From NCBI GenBank assembly GCA_045132495.1, contig JBGUSK010000069.1, forward strand, positions 15,277 through 79,276: DNA of 64,000 bases, read 5' to 3'. The notes under the pieces are model-generated. The model was not told the origin of the DNA, did no database searches, and saw only the letters and a program-made list of their open reading frames with translations. This document shows positions 1 to 8,797 of the stretch, one piece after another. Position 1 is the first letter of the stretch; every line of letters starts with the position of its first letter. A program made the translations under genes and the position numbers. The DNA comes from UBA11524 sp045132495. Its GTDB lineage: Bacteria > Bacillota > Clostridia > Christensenellales > Aristaeellaceae.

Positions 1-536
1 TCATCATCCGCAACGGCAAGGTCTTCTCCAACAAGACCCTGAAGGCCACCTCCATTGCCTGGCCGCCGGTGGACGTGCTGGCCCTGTACCCCAATGGCAA
101 CATGGAGGTCTACGATTCCAACGAGCATACCGCCGAGGAGTACCTGGATATGGGTGTGACCACCACGCTGGCCTTCGGCCCCATCCTGATCCGTGATGGC
201 GTGCTGAATGAAAAGGACATCAAGAACATGAACAAGGGAAATAACCCGCGCACCGCCATCGGCATGGTGGAACCGGGCCACACCTTTGCGATGGTGCTTG
301 AGGGCCGTCATCCGGGCAGCGCGGGCGCGAGACTGGATTTCCTGGCCGAGCGCATGCTGGAAAAGGGCTGCACGATCGCCTACAATCTGGATGGCGGACA
401 GACCTCCTGCATGCTTTTCATGGGCGAGCAGATCAACATCGTCGGCAACGCCTCCAGCAAGGATGGTTATGCCCGCCGCACCACCGAGCTGCTGGGCATC
501 GGCGTGAGCGATCTCGTGCCGGATTACGGGGAATAA
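1..536 (+). CDS. Phosphodiester glycosidase (NAGPA-like) domain protein, 3' end
   Basis: The reading frame is already open at base 3, so this is the C-terminal part of a gene that starts before the window. The visible 177 residues match the phosphodiester glycosidase (NAGPA) domain also found in exopolysaccharide-associated secreted proteins. The signature is the late NLDGGQTSCMLFMGEQIN segment, the equivalent of the family's LDGGGSS box, followed by a short RRTTELLGIGV tail. Such enzymes remove sugar-phosphate caps or act on envelope glycans; the exact substrate cannot be told from this part. The gene ends at TAA and is followed 10 bases later by a strong terminator, so it is the last gene of its transcript. 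Confidence 0.8.
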   Translation, partial: IIRNGKVFSNKTLKATSIAWPPVDVLALYPNGNMEVYDSNEHTAEEYLDMGVTTTLAFGPILIRDGVLNEKDIKNMNKGNNPRTAIGMVEPGHTFAMVLEGRHPGSAGARLDFLAERMLEKGCTIAYNLDGGQTSCMLFMGEQINIVGNASSKDGYARRTTELLGIGVSDLVPDYGE

Positions 537-545
537 CCCCACGCA

Positions 546-583
546 AAACGTCAGTCTCCAATTGCGGGAGACTGACGTTTTTT
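546..583 (+). terminator. Rho-independent terminator after the glycosidase gene
   Basis: A perfect 14-bp stem (546-559 with 567-580) has a 7-base loop and ends in a run of T. From here to 789 I see no convincing gene; the short open frames have no ribosome binding site. Confidence 0.9.
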
Positions 584-789
584 CGTATCAACTTTTCAGA
601 TGATTTCTCCGTGATGTGGCCAGAAAAGAGAGCCGGTTCTCTTGCCCCGTATATACTCGATGGTAATGCATTCGTAATGCAGAGGCGTATCAGGTCGCAT
701 CTTGAGGACAAACAGGTTGCATATGCCACGCATTTCGCACCAACGAACACGGACATTCCGGTTATGAATGGACTCCGATCCGCAGTTTT

Positions 790-1782
790 TTACAGGAAGG
801 GACGGATATCCAGCACCAGCTTCAGCGGCACGGACGTGCGGATGTAACCCGGCAGCGCATCCTGCAGCACCGCCAGCGCGCACACGATGGCGAAGAGAGT
901 GTTCAGGTCGTTCAGGATTTCGCTGGTCTGCGGATCCATCCGCAGCAGCTGGCTGATCAGCCCATCTGCTATCTCCCGCAGGATCTGCTGCGTTTCATCG
1001 AAGCGCTCGCCCGCACGGCGCTGCACCCGTGCCATCAGGTAGGCGAAGTCGATGTCCGCCCAGCCGACCTCCCGGGCAAAGTCAATGCAGGCCCCCTCCC
1101 GGTATGCCCGGATGCAGGTATCCAGCAGCGCCTTGGGGTACGGCAGCGCCCGTCTGGCATGCTCGTAGCTGAACACATAATGAAAGGTTGCCGCCAGATA
1201 ATGGAACCTCGGCGCACCACTCAGGCAGCCCTTCTTCCACAGGCCAGTTTCCGGGTCGGCATTTTCATCCAGCCACTGGAAGTAATGATCCTCCCAGTCG
1301 TCATCAGATGTGCCAGTCAGGAGCATTGAGGCATAGATGCCCGCCCCCAGATGCGAGCCCAACCAGGGATTCGCCTTCCAGTCGATATCCTCCATGAAAC
1401 GGAACAGCGCGTCCCTGTCCAGGTATTTTTCAAAGGCCTTCGCGCGGTACAGCGGGCGGGCATCCAGCAGCTTCAGTGCGCCGGACACGAAGGCTGTGGT
1501 ATGGGTCTCATAGTTCCCCGGATTGACAAACAGGCCGCTCTGCGCATCCTGAAATTCCTGCAGCACCTGGACGAAGGCCCACCTCTCCTCCGCAGAATCC
1601 GGCAGCGCGCCGATGGTGTAGAGGATATTCACCGCATTGGCGCAGCCATACGGGGTGCTGCCCAGATTGCGGCTGCCCTTTGCGTCCTGGGTGAGCCAGC
1701 GGGTGTATTCACCAGGCTTGTCCAGATGGTGCCGGGCAACAATTTCCTTCACGCACTGAATGAACAGTCTCAAATCATGCAT
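790..1782 (-). CDS. Hypothetical protein, probable alpha/alpha-toroid fold
   Basis: This 330-residue soluble protein has no signal peptide. It has repeated helical segments rich in Trp, Tyr and Gly-containing turns (for example GSTPYGCANAVNILYTIG, FQDAQSGLFVNPGNYETHT, WLDENADPETGLWKKG). That is the look of prenyltransferase/terpenoid-cyclase or glycoside-hydrolase-like alpha/alpha toroids, where each repeat ends in an xxGxW/F turn. A GAGGG ribosome site lies 8 bases before the ATG at 1782. It faces fucO divergently. Related toroid proteins occur in polysaccharide clusters, so a role in pectin use is possible but unproven. No catalytic motif could be assigned. Confidence 0.6.
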   Translation of the reverse strand: MHDLRLFIQCVKEIVARHHLDKPGEYTRWLTQDAKGSRNLGSTPYGCANAVNILYTIGALPDSAEERWAFVQVLQEFQDAQSGLFVNPGNYETHTTAFVSGALKLLDARPLYRAKAFEKYLDRDALFRFMEDIDWKANPWLGSHLGAGIYASMLLTGTSDDDWEDHYFQWLDENADPETGLWKKGCLSGAPRFHYLAATFHYVFSYEHARRALPYPKALLDTCIRAYREGACIDFAREVGWADIDFAYLMARVQRRAGERFDETQQILREIADGLISQLLRMDPQTSEILNDLNTLFAIVCALAVLQDALPGYIRTSVPLKLVLDIRPFL

Positions 1783-1982
1783 CGTTTTGTCCCTCTCTAC
1801 GTTTTCTTCATCATATCACAAGCCGCGCCAATGTCAAGCGGAAAGTCCACCTTCCCAGGGAAATGCCACGCTGTGAAAAACCTGACAATCTCAGCAGGAA
1901 TCCCTTTCTCCGTGTCGAATAGCAAATGCAGAGGGAGGTTGTCCCCCATGCTTGCACAATATAATACAGGAGGTTGATTCCC

Positions 1983-3131
1983 ATGGCGAATCGCATCGTT
2001 CTCAATCCCATCTCCTATCACGGCAAGGGCGCTATCGAGTCCATCGTGCCCGAGGTGCAGTCCCGCGGCCTGAAGAAGGCTTTCGTGTGCTCCGACCCCG
2101 ACCTGCTCAAGTTCGGCGTGACGGACAAGGTCACCAAGCTACTGGACGCTGCCGGCTGCGCGTATGAGATCTACTCCAACATCAAGCCCAATCCCACCAT
2201 CGAGAACGTCCAGACCGGCGTGGCTGCTTATCAGGCTTCCGGCGCGGATTACATCATCGCCATCGGCGGCGGCTCCTCCATGGATACCGCCAAGGCCATC
2301 GGCATCATCATCACCAACCCGGAGTTCGCCGACGTGCGTTCCCTGGAGGGCGTGGCTCCCACCAAGAACAAGACCGTCTTCACCATCGCCGTGCCCACCA
2401 CCGCGGGTACTGCGGCGGAAGTCACCATCAACTACGTCATCACCGACGTGGAAAAGAAGCGCAAGTTCGTCTGCGTGGACGTGCATGACATCCCCGAAGT
2501 GGCTGTCGTCGATCCCGACATGATGTCCACCATGCCCAAGGGCCTGACTGCCGCCACCGGCATGGACGCCCTGACCCACGCCATCGAAGGTTTCACCACC
2601 AAGGCTGCCTGGGAAATGACCGATATGTTCCACCTCAAGGCCATCGAGATCATTTCGAAGTCCCTGCGCGCTGCAGTGAACGGCGAAGCTGAAGGCTTCG
2701 AGGGCATGGCGCTGGGCCAGTATGTGGCCGGCATGGGATTCTCCAATGTGGGTCTGGGCATCGTACACTCCATGGCGCACTGCCTGGGCGCGCTCTATGA
2801 CACCCCCCACGGCGTGGCCAACGCCATCCTGCTGCCCACCATCATGGAGTACAACGCTCCCGTGACCGGCGACAAGTACAAGTACATCGCCGCCGCCATG
2901 GGCGTTGAGGGCACCGAAAACATGACCGTGGAAGAGTACCGCAAGGCCGCCTGCGACGCGGTGAAGCAGCTCTCCGCCGATGTGGGCATCCCCGCTGATC
3001 TGAAGGAGATCGTCAACCCCGCCGACCTGGACTTCCTGGCTGAATCCGCCTTCGCGGACGCCTGCCGTCCCGGCAATCCCCGCGACACCTCCGTGGAAGA
3101 GATCAAGGAGCTGTACAAGAAGCTGCTGTGA
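1983..3131 (+). CDS. fucO: Lactaldehyde reductase (1,2-propanediol oxidoreductase), iron-dependent
   Basis: This iron-containing alcohol dehydrogenase reduces L-lactaldehyde, the aldolase product of rhamnose and fucose breakdown, to 1,2-propanediol with NADH. From the ATG at 1983 it has 382 residues, the same length as E. coli FucO, and matches it closely from memory: MANR start, IAIGGGSSMDTAKAIG cofactor loop, NPEFADVRSLEG, and TTAGTAAEVTINYVITD. The metal ligands are visible as Asp and His in GMDALTHAIEG and two His in SMAHCLG and TPHGVAN. AGGAGG at 1968-1973 lies 9 bases before this ATG and rules out a TTG start three codons upstream. It fits the rhamnogalacturonan genes nearby, since rhamnose is their product. 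Confidence 0.93.
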   Translation: MANRIVLNPISYHGKGAIESIVPEVQSRGLKKAFVCSDPDLLKFGVTDKVTKLLDAAGCAYEIYSNIKPNPTIENVQTGVAAYQASGADYIIAIGGGSSMDTAKAIGIIITNPEFADVRSLEGVAPTKNKTVFTIAVPTTAGTAAEVTINYVITDVEKKRKFVCVDVHDIPEVAVVDPDMMSTMPKGLTAATGMDALTHAIEGFTTKAAWEMTDMFHLKAIEIISKSLRAAVNGEAEGFEGMALGQYVAGMGFSNVGLGIVHSMAHCLGALYDTPHGVANAILLPTIMEYNAPVTGDKYKYIAAAMGVEGTENMTVEEYRKAACDAVKQLSADVGIPADLKEIVNPADLDFLAESAFADACRPGNPRDTSVEEIKELYKKLL

Positions 3132-3238
3132 GGGTCTTCGACCCATTTTGGCGCTGCCGCGCGGCGTTGATTCCCTTGTCGGAGTCACGCCGCACGGAGG
3201 GCGCGGCGCGACGCACCCCCTGACAAAAAGATACCTTT

Positions 3239-3265
3239 AGCCTCCCCATCCCCGGGGAGGCTTTC
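3239..3265 (+). terminator. Terminator after fucO
   Basis: An 8-bp GC-rich stem (3240-3247 with 3254-3261) is followed by TTTC. It lies about 110 bases after the fucO stop codon; the bases between are GC-rich and non-coding. Confidence 0.7.
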
Positions 3266-3272
3266 TGCATGC

Positions 3273-3299
3273 AAAAAAGCCAGTCCCTCACAGACTGGC
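3273..3299 (-). terminator. Terminator of the small membrane protein gene
   Basis: On the minus strand a 7-bp stem (3279-3285 with 3293-3299) runs into six T. It sits just after the stop of the gene at 3307-3591. Confidence 0.85.
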
Positions 3300-3306
3300 C
3301 TGATGC

Positions 3307-3591
3307 TTATGCCTTCTTGTTGTTCTCCACAAAGCGAACCGTCAGGAAAGCGCCGACGCCGCCAAAGAGCACCAGCAACGCCCAGATCAGATACTTCTTC
3401 AGCAGATAGAGCAGCACCGCGCCCATCTCAGGCCTGGCTGCATCCAGCACAGCCTTCATGTGCTTCACATCCATGATCTCCTTCAGGCCGAAGAAGGTGA
3501 TCACGATCGCTACGATCATGCAAACCAGCATTGCGATCTTGGCAATCAGCAGCGGTTTGCTGAGCCTGAAATCAAACAGTTCCTTCAACAT
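3307..3591 (-). CDS. Small two-helix membrane protein, unknown function
   Basis: This 94-residue protein has two clear membrane segments: IAKIAMLVCMIVAIVITFFG near residues 17-36 and a second, IWALLVLFGGVGAFLTV, near 69-86. A short charged stretch (DVKHMKAVLDAARPEMG) joins them and the tail is basic (ENNKKA). It is a stand-alone gene with its own consensus promoter and its own terminator, so it is expressed by itself. I do not recognise the family. Confidence 0.75.
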   Translation of the reverse strand: MLKELFDFRLSKPLLIAKIAMLVCMIVAIVITFFGLKEIMDVKHMKAVLDAARPEMGAVLLYLLKKYLIWALLVLFGGVGAFLTVRFVENNKKA

Positions 3592-3631
3592 CTTTGGTCA
3601 CCTGTTCCTTTCATCGGACTGATTTGTGTTC

Positions 3632-3660
3632 ATTATAGCCGTACTTGTCTGATCTGTCAA
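3632..3660 (-). promoter_or_regulatory. Consensus promoter for the small membrane protein gene
   Basis: Minus strand: perfect TTGACA (3655-3660), 17-base spacer, perfect TATAAT (3632-3637). It ends 40 bases before the ATG. Confidence 0.85.
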
Positions 3661-3709
3661 CGCACTTGCCGAAAACAACCAACTTTCGCCCGTTTTGGTT
3701 CAGATTGTC

Positions 3710-5098
3710 TTATTCATCCTGCCCGTGCAGCGGATTCCACAGTCCCCGGACATAGCACCAGAGGAACAGCCCGAACAGCAGCAGATTATGGGCGATCATA
3801 CAGGCCCAGGCGGATACCAACCCCATGCCCAGATATTTCGTGCAGATGAAGGTGCCCAGGATGCGTACCGCCCACATGCCCGCCACATTGAAGATGAATG
3901 GAAGCTTTGTACGGCCCACGCCCTGCATCATGCCCTCCACAATGATGGAGAAACCATAGAAGGGCTCAGACACCGCCACCATCCGCAGCACTGTCACGCC
4001 CAGGGCGATCACCGCCGCATCCGCAGAGAAAAGCTGTACCAGCGGCGGCGCGAACAGGAACAGCAGCCCGCCGGAGACGATCATCAGCCCCACCTCGATG
4101 GGAATGAACATCCTTGCCAGCTTCTTCATCCGCTGCGGGTCCTTGGCGCCGTAAGCGTTGCCCGCCAGGGTTGCCGCCGCTGTCTGCATGCCGTAGCCAG
4201 GGATGTAGAACAGGCTCTCCACCGTGTTGGCGACAGTATGGGCGCTGGTCGCCACCTCACCCAGCGCATTGATCATCGCGGCAAAGGCCACATAGCCCAG
4301 CGACGTGCCGAAGCGCTGAAGCATATTCGGAATCGCGACCCTCACCGTGGGTTTGAGGATCGACCAGTCCGGGCGGAATTTCTGTCCGCGCGGAGAGACC
4401 ATCGGATGCTTCCACAGCACGATGGTGATGTAGATGCCGCCCACCGCCACCGCAATGGCGCTCGCCACCGCCGCACCGATCACGCCCCAGCCTGCGCCAG
4501 GCATGGTGAAGGTGATCCCCAGCAGGGAAAGCTCACGGGTAGGATAGATCAGCAGGAAGTTCAGCACCACATTGATGATATTCACCCACACGCCGACCTT
4601 CATGGGCGTTTTGGTATCGCCCGCCGCACGGAGCACCGTGCCGAAGATGATCGTCGCAGCGCGGAAAAGCATGGGCGTATACAGGATGAAGAAATACTGT
4701 GTCGCCAGCGGGCGGACAGATTCCGCCACCTGCATCCAGACCGGAACCATGCCACTCAGGCCAAGGGTGACGATGGTGAAGATCACGCCAGCGCCCACGG
4801 TCACGATAACGGCCTGGGCGACAGCCTTCGCCGATGCATCCCGGTCACCCGCACCGCAGGCCCTGGCAATAAACGATAAAAAACCCACGCCCCAGGCGCT
4901 CACCATGCCGCCGATCAGCCACCCCACGGTGGTCGTCGCGCCGACAGCCGCCATGGCATTCGTGCCGAGGCTACCCACCATCGCCGTGTCGATATACTGT
5001 ACGGCAGTCTGCATCAGCTGCTCCAGCATGGTGGGCCATGCCAGTGCCAGAATCACCCGCATCGTCTGCTTGTCCAGACCTTTGAACCAGTTGCGCAT
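3710..5098 (-). CDS. MATE family efflux transporter
   Basis: This 462-residue polytopic membrane protein has about 12 hydrophobic segments arranged as two similar halves, the standard MATE size and plan. The N-terminal LALAWPTMLEQLMQTAVQYIDTAMVG and the GWLIGGMVSAWGVG segment are typical of multidrug/Na+ or H+ antiporters of this family. An acidic residue lies in helix 1 (E25), and the second half begins near RVAIPNMLQRFGTS. A GAGGT site precedes the ATG. It exports organic cations or metabolites; the substrate is not predictable. It is transcribed alone from the promoter at 5136-5164. Confidence 0.9.
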   Translation of the reverse strand: MRNWFKGLDKQTMRVILALAWPTMLEQLMQTAVQYIDTAMVGSLGTNAMAAVGATTTVGWLIGGMVSAWGVGFLSFIARACGAGDRDASAKAVAQAVIVTVGAGVIFTIVTLGLSGMVPVWMQVAESVRPLATQYFFILYTPMLFRAATIIFGTVLRAAGDTKTPMKVGVWVNIINVVLNFLLIYPTRELSLLGITFTMPGAGWGVIGAAVASAIAVAVGGIYITIVLWKHPMVSPRGQKFRPDWSILKPTVRVAIPNMLQRFGTSLGYVAFAAMINALGEVATSAHTVANTVESLFYIPGYGMQTAAATLAGNAYGAKDPQRMKKLARMFIPIEVGLMIVSGGLLFLFAPPLVQLFSADAAVIALGVTVLRMVAVSEPFYGFSIIVEGMMQGVGRTKLPFIFNVAGMWAVRILGTFICTKYLGMGLVSAWACMIAHNLLLFGLFLWCYVRGLWNPLHGQDE

Positions 5099-5135
5099 TT
5101 ATTACCTCATGATCCTGATAAATTCATTCCAGCAT

Positions 5136-5164
5136 ATTGAATCAGATTTCCGCCCCCTTGTCAA
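5136..5164 (-). promoter_or_regulatory. Promoter of the MATE transporter gene
   Basis: Minus strand: TTGACA (5159-5164), 17-base spacer, TTCAAT (5136-5141), 37 bases before the start codon. Confidence 0.75.
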
Positions 5165-5346
5165 CCGGTTTTGTACAAATCAGCCGGACGCCCCTTGATT
5201 CCCAGCGGATTTTATGGCATTATAGTAAGGCTTGTCAATGCTTTATCAACCAGCGTTGATGCGCAGTTGACGTTCAGTTTATCCACCTGTGATATACTGT
5301 TTGGGAAATCATCCCCTGTCGATGCGCCATCAGAAAGGAAAGCCCT

Positions 5347-6195
5347 ATGGTCAAGATCATTTCCGACAGCACCTGTGATCTCTCCCCAGAGCTGATCACC
5401 CGCTATGATATCGATATTCTCCCCCTGCACATCATCCTGGGCGAGGACGACTACCTGGACGGCCAGGGCGTCACGCCGGATGACATCTACCGCTGGGCAG
5501 ACGAGAACCGTTCCTCCCCCAAGACCGCCGCGATCTCCATGGAGGACGCCCTTGCTGCTCTTTCGCCCTATGCCAGGGAAGGCCGAGAGGTGATATGCTT
5601 CACCATTTCAGGCAGCATGTCCTCCACATACAATGTGATGTGCATGGCGGCTGAGCAGACCGATCCTGCACGCATTCATGTGATCAACTCAAAGAACCTC
5701 TCCACCGGCGTTGGATTGCAGGTCATCGCTGCGGCAGAGATGGCGAGGCTGGGCGCATCCGCCTCCGAGATCGTGGAGAAGATCATGGCAGACCGCGACC
5801 TGGTGCGCGCCTCCTTCGTGGTGGATACGCTGACCTACCTGCATCGCGGCGGCCGCTGCTCCAGTGTGGCAGCCCTGATGGGCGGCGCGCTGAAGCTCCA
5901 CCCCCGCATCGGCGTGGCGGAAGGCAAGATGAGCGCAGGCAAGAAGTACCGCGGCAGGATGGATCGCGTCATCCGCGATTATGTTGCCGATATGACGGAC
6001 GAGCTGCTTGCCGCCCGCAAGGAGCACGTCTTCATCACCCATTCCGGCTGTGACGAGAATACCATCGCCGCCGTCTACGGCATGCTGGACAATCTCCATC
6101 ATTTTGAGGAGATCCACGTTACCCGCGCAGGCGGCGTGATCTCCAGCCACTGCGGCCCCGGCACGCTGGGTGTGCTGTACATCGCCGGCAACTGA
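5347..6195 (+). CDS. DegV family fatty-acid-binding protein
   Basis: This 282-residue DegV protein binds a long-chain fatty acid in a pocket between its two domains; FakB proteins of this family present fatty acids to the FakA kinase for phospholipid synthesis. Visible hallmarks are the N-terminal KIISDSTCDLSPEL, the TISGSMSSTYNVM loop that contacts the carboxylate, the DTLTYLHRGGRCSSVAAL segment, and the C-terminal SSHCGPGTLGVLY. A likely extended -10 (TGaTATACT, 5290-5298) precedes it, with TTGACG 20 bases upstream, a longer spacer than usual. Only 20 bases separate it from the PAP2 gene, suggesting one transcript. No fakA is visible here. Confidence 0.9.
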   Translation: MVKIISDSTCDLSPELITRYDIDILPLHIILGEDDYLDGQGVTPDDIYRWADENRSSPKTAAISMEDALAALSPYAREGREVICFTISGSMSSTYNVMCMAAEQTDPARIHVINSKNLSTGVGLQVIAAAEMARLGASASEIVEKIMADRDLVRASFVVDTLTYLHRGGRCSSVAALMGGALKLHPRIGVAEGKMSAGKKYRGRMDRVIRDYVADMTDELLAARKEHVFITHSGCDENTIAAVYGMLDNLHHFEEIHVTRAGGVISSHCGPGTLGVLYIAGN

Positions 6196-6215
6196 TCAAC
6201 CAAGGAGAATCACCC

Positions 6216-6920
6216 ATGAAGCTTCGTCCTCCCGTCATCGACTACCGCAGGCTCCGGCTGAACAACCTTCTTTCACCGGAGTTCCGCCATGTGCTGCTGC
6301 TTTTGTACTGGCTGGCCTATCTGCTGTCCTTCATTCTGCTGGAAAGACTTTTCCCCGCCCCTGAATACAACACGGTCTGGTGCCCCCTGGACGATCTGAT
6401 CCCCTTCTGCGAATGGTTCATCTTCCCCTACATGTCCTGGCATGTGTCGCTTCTGTGGATGTCGCTGTACACGCTGGCGTACGATATCCCGGCGTTCAAG
6501 CGCTTCATGTGGAACCTGATCCTGACCACCATCCTGGCGGAGATCGTCTATGTGATCTGGCCCAGCCAGCAGCTGCTGCGCCCTGACCTGACCGCCCTGG
6601 GCCGGGAAAACGTCCTCACCTGGGCGGCAGGCATCATCTACACCGTGGACACCAACACCAACGTGTGCCCCTCGCTGCACTGCATCGGCGGCTTCGCGAT
6701 CCTTTTTGCGGCGCTGGATATGCCCCAGTTCCGCAAAAAAGCCTGGCCGTTGTTTTTCACCGTGTTTGCGCTTTTGATCTGCGCCTCCACCGTGTTCATG
6801 AAGCAGCATTCCATCGTGGATTTCTTCGCAGCCATTCCGGTCATCATCATCGGCTGGTTTGCATTCTACTTCCGTCCGTGGAAGAAGGCCTTCGCCAGTG
6901 AAAAGGGCGTTTCCGCATAA
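6216..6920 (+). CDS. PAP2-type membrane phosphatase
   Basis: This 234-residue membrane protein has about six hydrophobic helices. Near residues 153-157 it carries VCPSLHC, the PAP2 motif-2 signature, and near 188-194 KQHSIVDFFAAIP, which holds the motif-3 His and Asp. The classical motif-1 KxxxxxxRP is not obvious, as in the aureobasidin-resistance/IPC-synthase-like branch. It probably removes phosphate from a lipid or polyprenyl phosphate at the outer face. It is preceded by an AAGGAGAAT site and cotranscribed with the DegV gene, so both may act on lipids. Confidence 0.8.
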   Translation: MKLRPPVIDYRRLRLNNLLSPEFRHVLLLLYWLAYLLSFILLERLFPAPEYNTVWCPLDDLIPFCEWFIFPYMSWHVSLLWMSLYTLAYDIPAFKRFMWNLILTTILAEIVYVIWPSQQLLRPDLTALGRENVLTWAAGIIYTVDTNTNVCPSLHCIGGFAILFAALDMPQFRKKAWPLFFTVFALLICASTVFMKQHSIVDFFAAIPVIIIGWFAFYFRPWKKAFASEKGVSA

Positions 6921-6925
6921 TAATT

Positions 6926-6957
6926 CCGGCACTCCATCATCGGAGCGCCGGTTTTCA
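6926..6957 (+). terminator. Terminator of the DegV-PAP2 transcript
   Basis: A 10-bp stem with one mismatch (6926-6935 with 6942-6951) is followed by TTTTC. It touches the end of the converging lyase gene and may serve both strands. Confidence 0.75.
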
Positions 6958-6958
6958 T

Positions 6959-7978
6959 TTACCAGTCCTTCATGACCTGCTTCAGGTCGATCGTGCAGAC
7001 CTGGGCAATGCCGTTTTCATCCGGGTTGTTGAACAGCACCATATCTCCTGCCCGGTTGAAGGAGGGGTGCTGGTGATCCGCACCGGAGGAGCAGGAGCCG
7101 GTGGTCGCGATGAGCTTCTGCTTGCCGGTCTCGCGCTCGATGAGCACGATGCCCTCCTGCACCGTCACGCCCAGATAGCTGATGCGATCAGCTACCAGCC
7201 ACTTGCGGTCGCGGCTCAGACAGGGGTGGAGCAGCTGCTCGCTTTCCGTAGCCTTGTCGAAGTGACGGCCATCCTTATCGCCGATCATGATCTGCCCACG
7301 CAGCTTCATAAAGGCCATTTCGCTGCCGTCCGCTGCCCATACTTCATGGGTGATCCACTCATTGGGGTGCTCAACGTAGTAGGGGCGGACATATCGCTCC
7401 GGCACGTCGAACATCCATGTCCTTTGGAAAGCATCGCCCTCGGTCTCATGGATATAGAAGATCAGGTCCTCATCCGTGGGGCAAATCTGCGCATGGCCCA
7501 GGCGGTAGTCGCTCTGATAAACGATCTCGCAGGGTTTGCCGGGGTCAAGGATGATCAGAGAGTAAATCTTGTTGGGCAGGTGATAGCTGCAGGCAATGCG
7601 CCCCGTGTCCGCCGCGGTGAAATGGGTCGTAAGCTTTCCGCCCGCGGGCAGCTCGCCGATCTTCTCCCGGCTGTTGTCATCCAGGTTGATGCGGTAGACC
7701 TCGTTGCCATTGCGGCTGGCGTAGGCCACATTCTTCACCCGATCCAGCGCAAAGCCCAGGTAGCTCTCGTCGGTCACCACGGTCATTTCGCCCGTGGCGA
7801 CGTCCACACGGTAGCAGCCGCCGTCGTTGCAGCCATGGGTCTGGTTCTTGTTGAAGAAGAAATACCTGTCATCCACGGAGAAGTTCTCAGAGGTGAAGTA
7901 GAGCTTGGAATTGCGCTCCGGCCCCTCCGTATAGCGGCGGATCATGTAGCCGGTAACCGGGTCGCGGTATTCGATCAT
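6959..7978 (-). CDS. Oligogalacturonate lyase-like protein (PL22)
   Basis: This 339-residue cytoplasmic protein (no signal peptide) is built of repeated WD/propeller-like strands. It matches the PL22 oligogalacturonide lyases, which split short unsaturated pectin fragments into 4-deoxy-5-keto-uronate units with a metal ion. Likely active-site positions are His in GHAQICPTDED, His in WITHEVWAADG, and the Gln/His cluster in ADHQHPSFNRAGD, which corresponds to the metal-binding face. It follows the deacetylase gene by 21 bases and shares its transcript. Together with the GH105 enzyme this gives two routes for unsaturated pectin oligomers. Confidence 0.8.
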   Translation of the reverse strand: MIEYRDPVTGYMIRRYTEGPERNSKLYFTSENFSVDDRYFFFNKNQTHGCNDGGCYRVDVATGEMTVVTDESYLGFALDRVKNVAYASRNGNEVYRINLDDNSREKIGELPAGGKLTTHFTAADTGRIACSYHLPNKIYSLIILDPGKPCEIVYQSDYRLGHAQICPTDEDLIFYIHETEGDAFQRTWMFDVPERYVRPYYVEHPNEWITHEVWAADGSEMAFMKLRGQIMIGDKDGRHFDKATESEQLLHPCLSRDRKWLVADRISYLGVTVQEGIVLIERETGKQKLIATTGSCSSGADHQHPSFNRAGDMVLFNNPDENGIAQVCTIDLKQVMKDW

Positions 7979-7999
7979 GGGAAACCCTCCTTTGTATCG

Positions 8000-8797
8000 T
8001 TACAGATTGACAAGCTGCCCCGCCGGAATACAGATGGGCGGCGCATCATTGACCCTGATCCAGCAATCGCGGCAATTGGGATTGAAGACGAAGGTATTGT
8101 CCGCAGAAAACTGCAGGCGCTGGAAATCGTCCATCGCGTCCATAAACTCGATGTTGGTGCAGTACCAGGTATCCTCCCTGCCGCCCACCAGCTTGCAGAA
8201 AGCCTCCATCGTGTCCCAGTTGTTCTTGTCATCAAACTCATAGGAGTGGCCCCAGACGTACATCAGGTACAAATACTGCTGCTTGAACAGGCCCACAAAC
8301 TGCTCGCCCAGCTCCAGCAGGCGGGTGTTGTGGTGACAGGTGGCCTGCCAGCGATAGGGATTCTCCGGCAGCCCGAAGTGACCGGAGGATCCCACCACAC
8401 GGCTGTAGCGGATGCCGCACATGGGCAGCAGAGCCTCGATGTCCCTGGTCACCGAGCCATTGGGGTAGCTCAGGCCGCGGACGGGGTAGCCGCAGTAGCT
8501 TTCCAGCGCGCGGCGGTCAGCCAGCACTTCCTCCACCACATTGGGCAGCGGGCAGCGGGCGATGGTCGGGTGGGTCACCGTGTGGCAGGACACTTCATGC
8601 CCTTTGTACAGCGTCGGAATCTCCTCGGGCTGCACATGGTTCTCGTCCATCAGCCCACTGTTGAGGTGGAAGGTGCCGCGGATGCCGTACTTGTTGAAGA
8701 TTTCGATCAACCGGCGATCCTGGGTCCTGCCATCGTCGTAGGACATGGTGAGGGCCTTGTGCTTTCCGCCGGGGAAGCATTGATAGACCTTGTTCAT
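8000..8797 (-). CDS. Polysaccharide deacetylase (NodB/CE4-like)
   Basis: This 265-residue CE4-type protein has SYDDG near residues 18-22 (motif 1; catalytic and metal Asp) and CHTVTHP near 70-76 (motif 2; metal His pair). YPNGSVTRDIEALL and the late YVWGHSYEFD fill the places of motifs 3-5. It lacks a signal peptide, so it should act inside the cell, on imported oligosaccharides rather than on cell-wall peptidoglycan. As first gene of a pair with the PL22-like lyase and facing the sugar importer, its likely target is acetylated pectin oligomers. The fold assignment is firm; the substrate is inferred. Confidence 0.85.
   Translation of the reverse strand: MNKVYQCFPGGKHKALTMSYDDGRTQDRRLIEIFNKYGIRGTFHLNSGLMDENHVQPEEIPTLYKGHEVSCHTVTHPTIARCPLPNVVEEVLADRRALESYCGYPVRGLSYPNGSVTRDIEALLPMCGIRYSRVVGSSGHFGLPENPYRWQATCHHNTRLLELGEQFVGLFKQQYLYLMYVWGHSYEFDDKNNWDTMEAFCKLVGGREDTWYCTNIEFMDAMDDFQRLQFSADNTFVFNPNCRDCWIRVNDAPPICIPAGQLVNL

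Noticed and set aside
611..847. Open frame of 78 codons before the toroid gene
   Set aside because: It has no ribosome site, unusual composition and overlaps the end of the opposite-strand gene.
1939..1965. TTGTCC and TATAAT just before fucO as its promoter
   Set aside because: The spacer is only 15 bases and the transcript would start inside the ribosome site; I could not settle on a fucO promoter.
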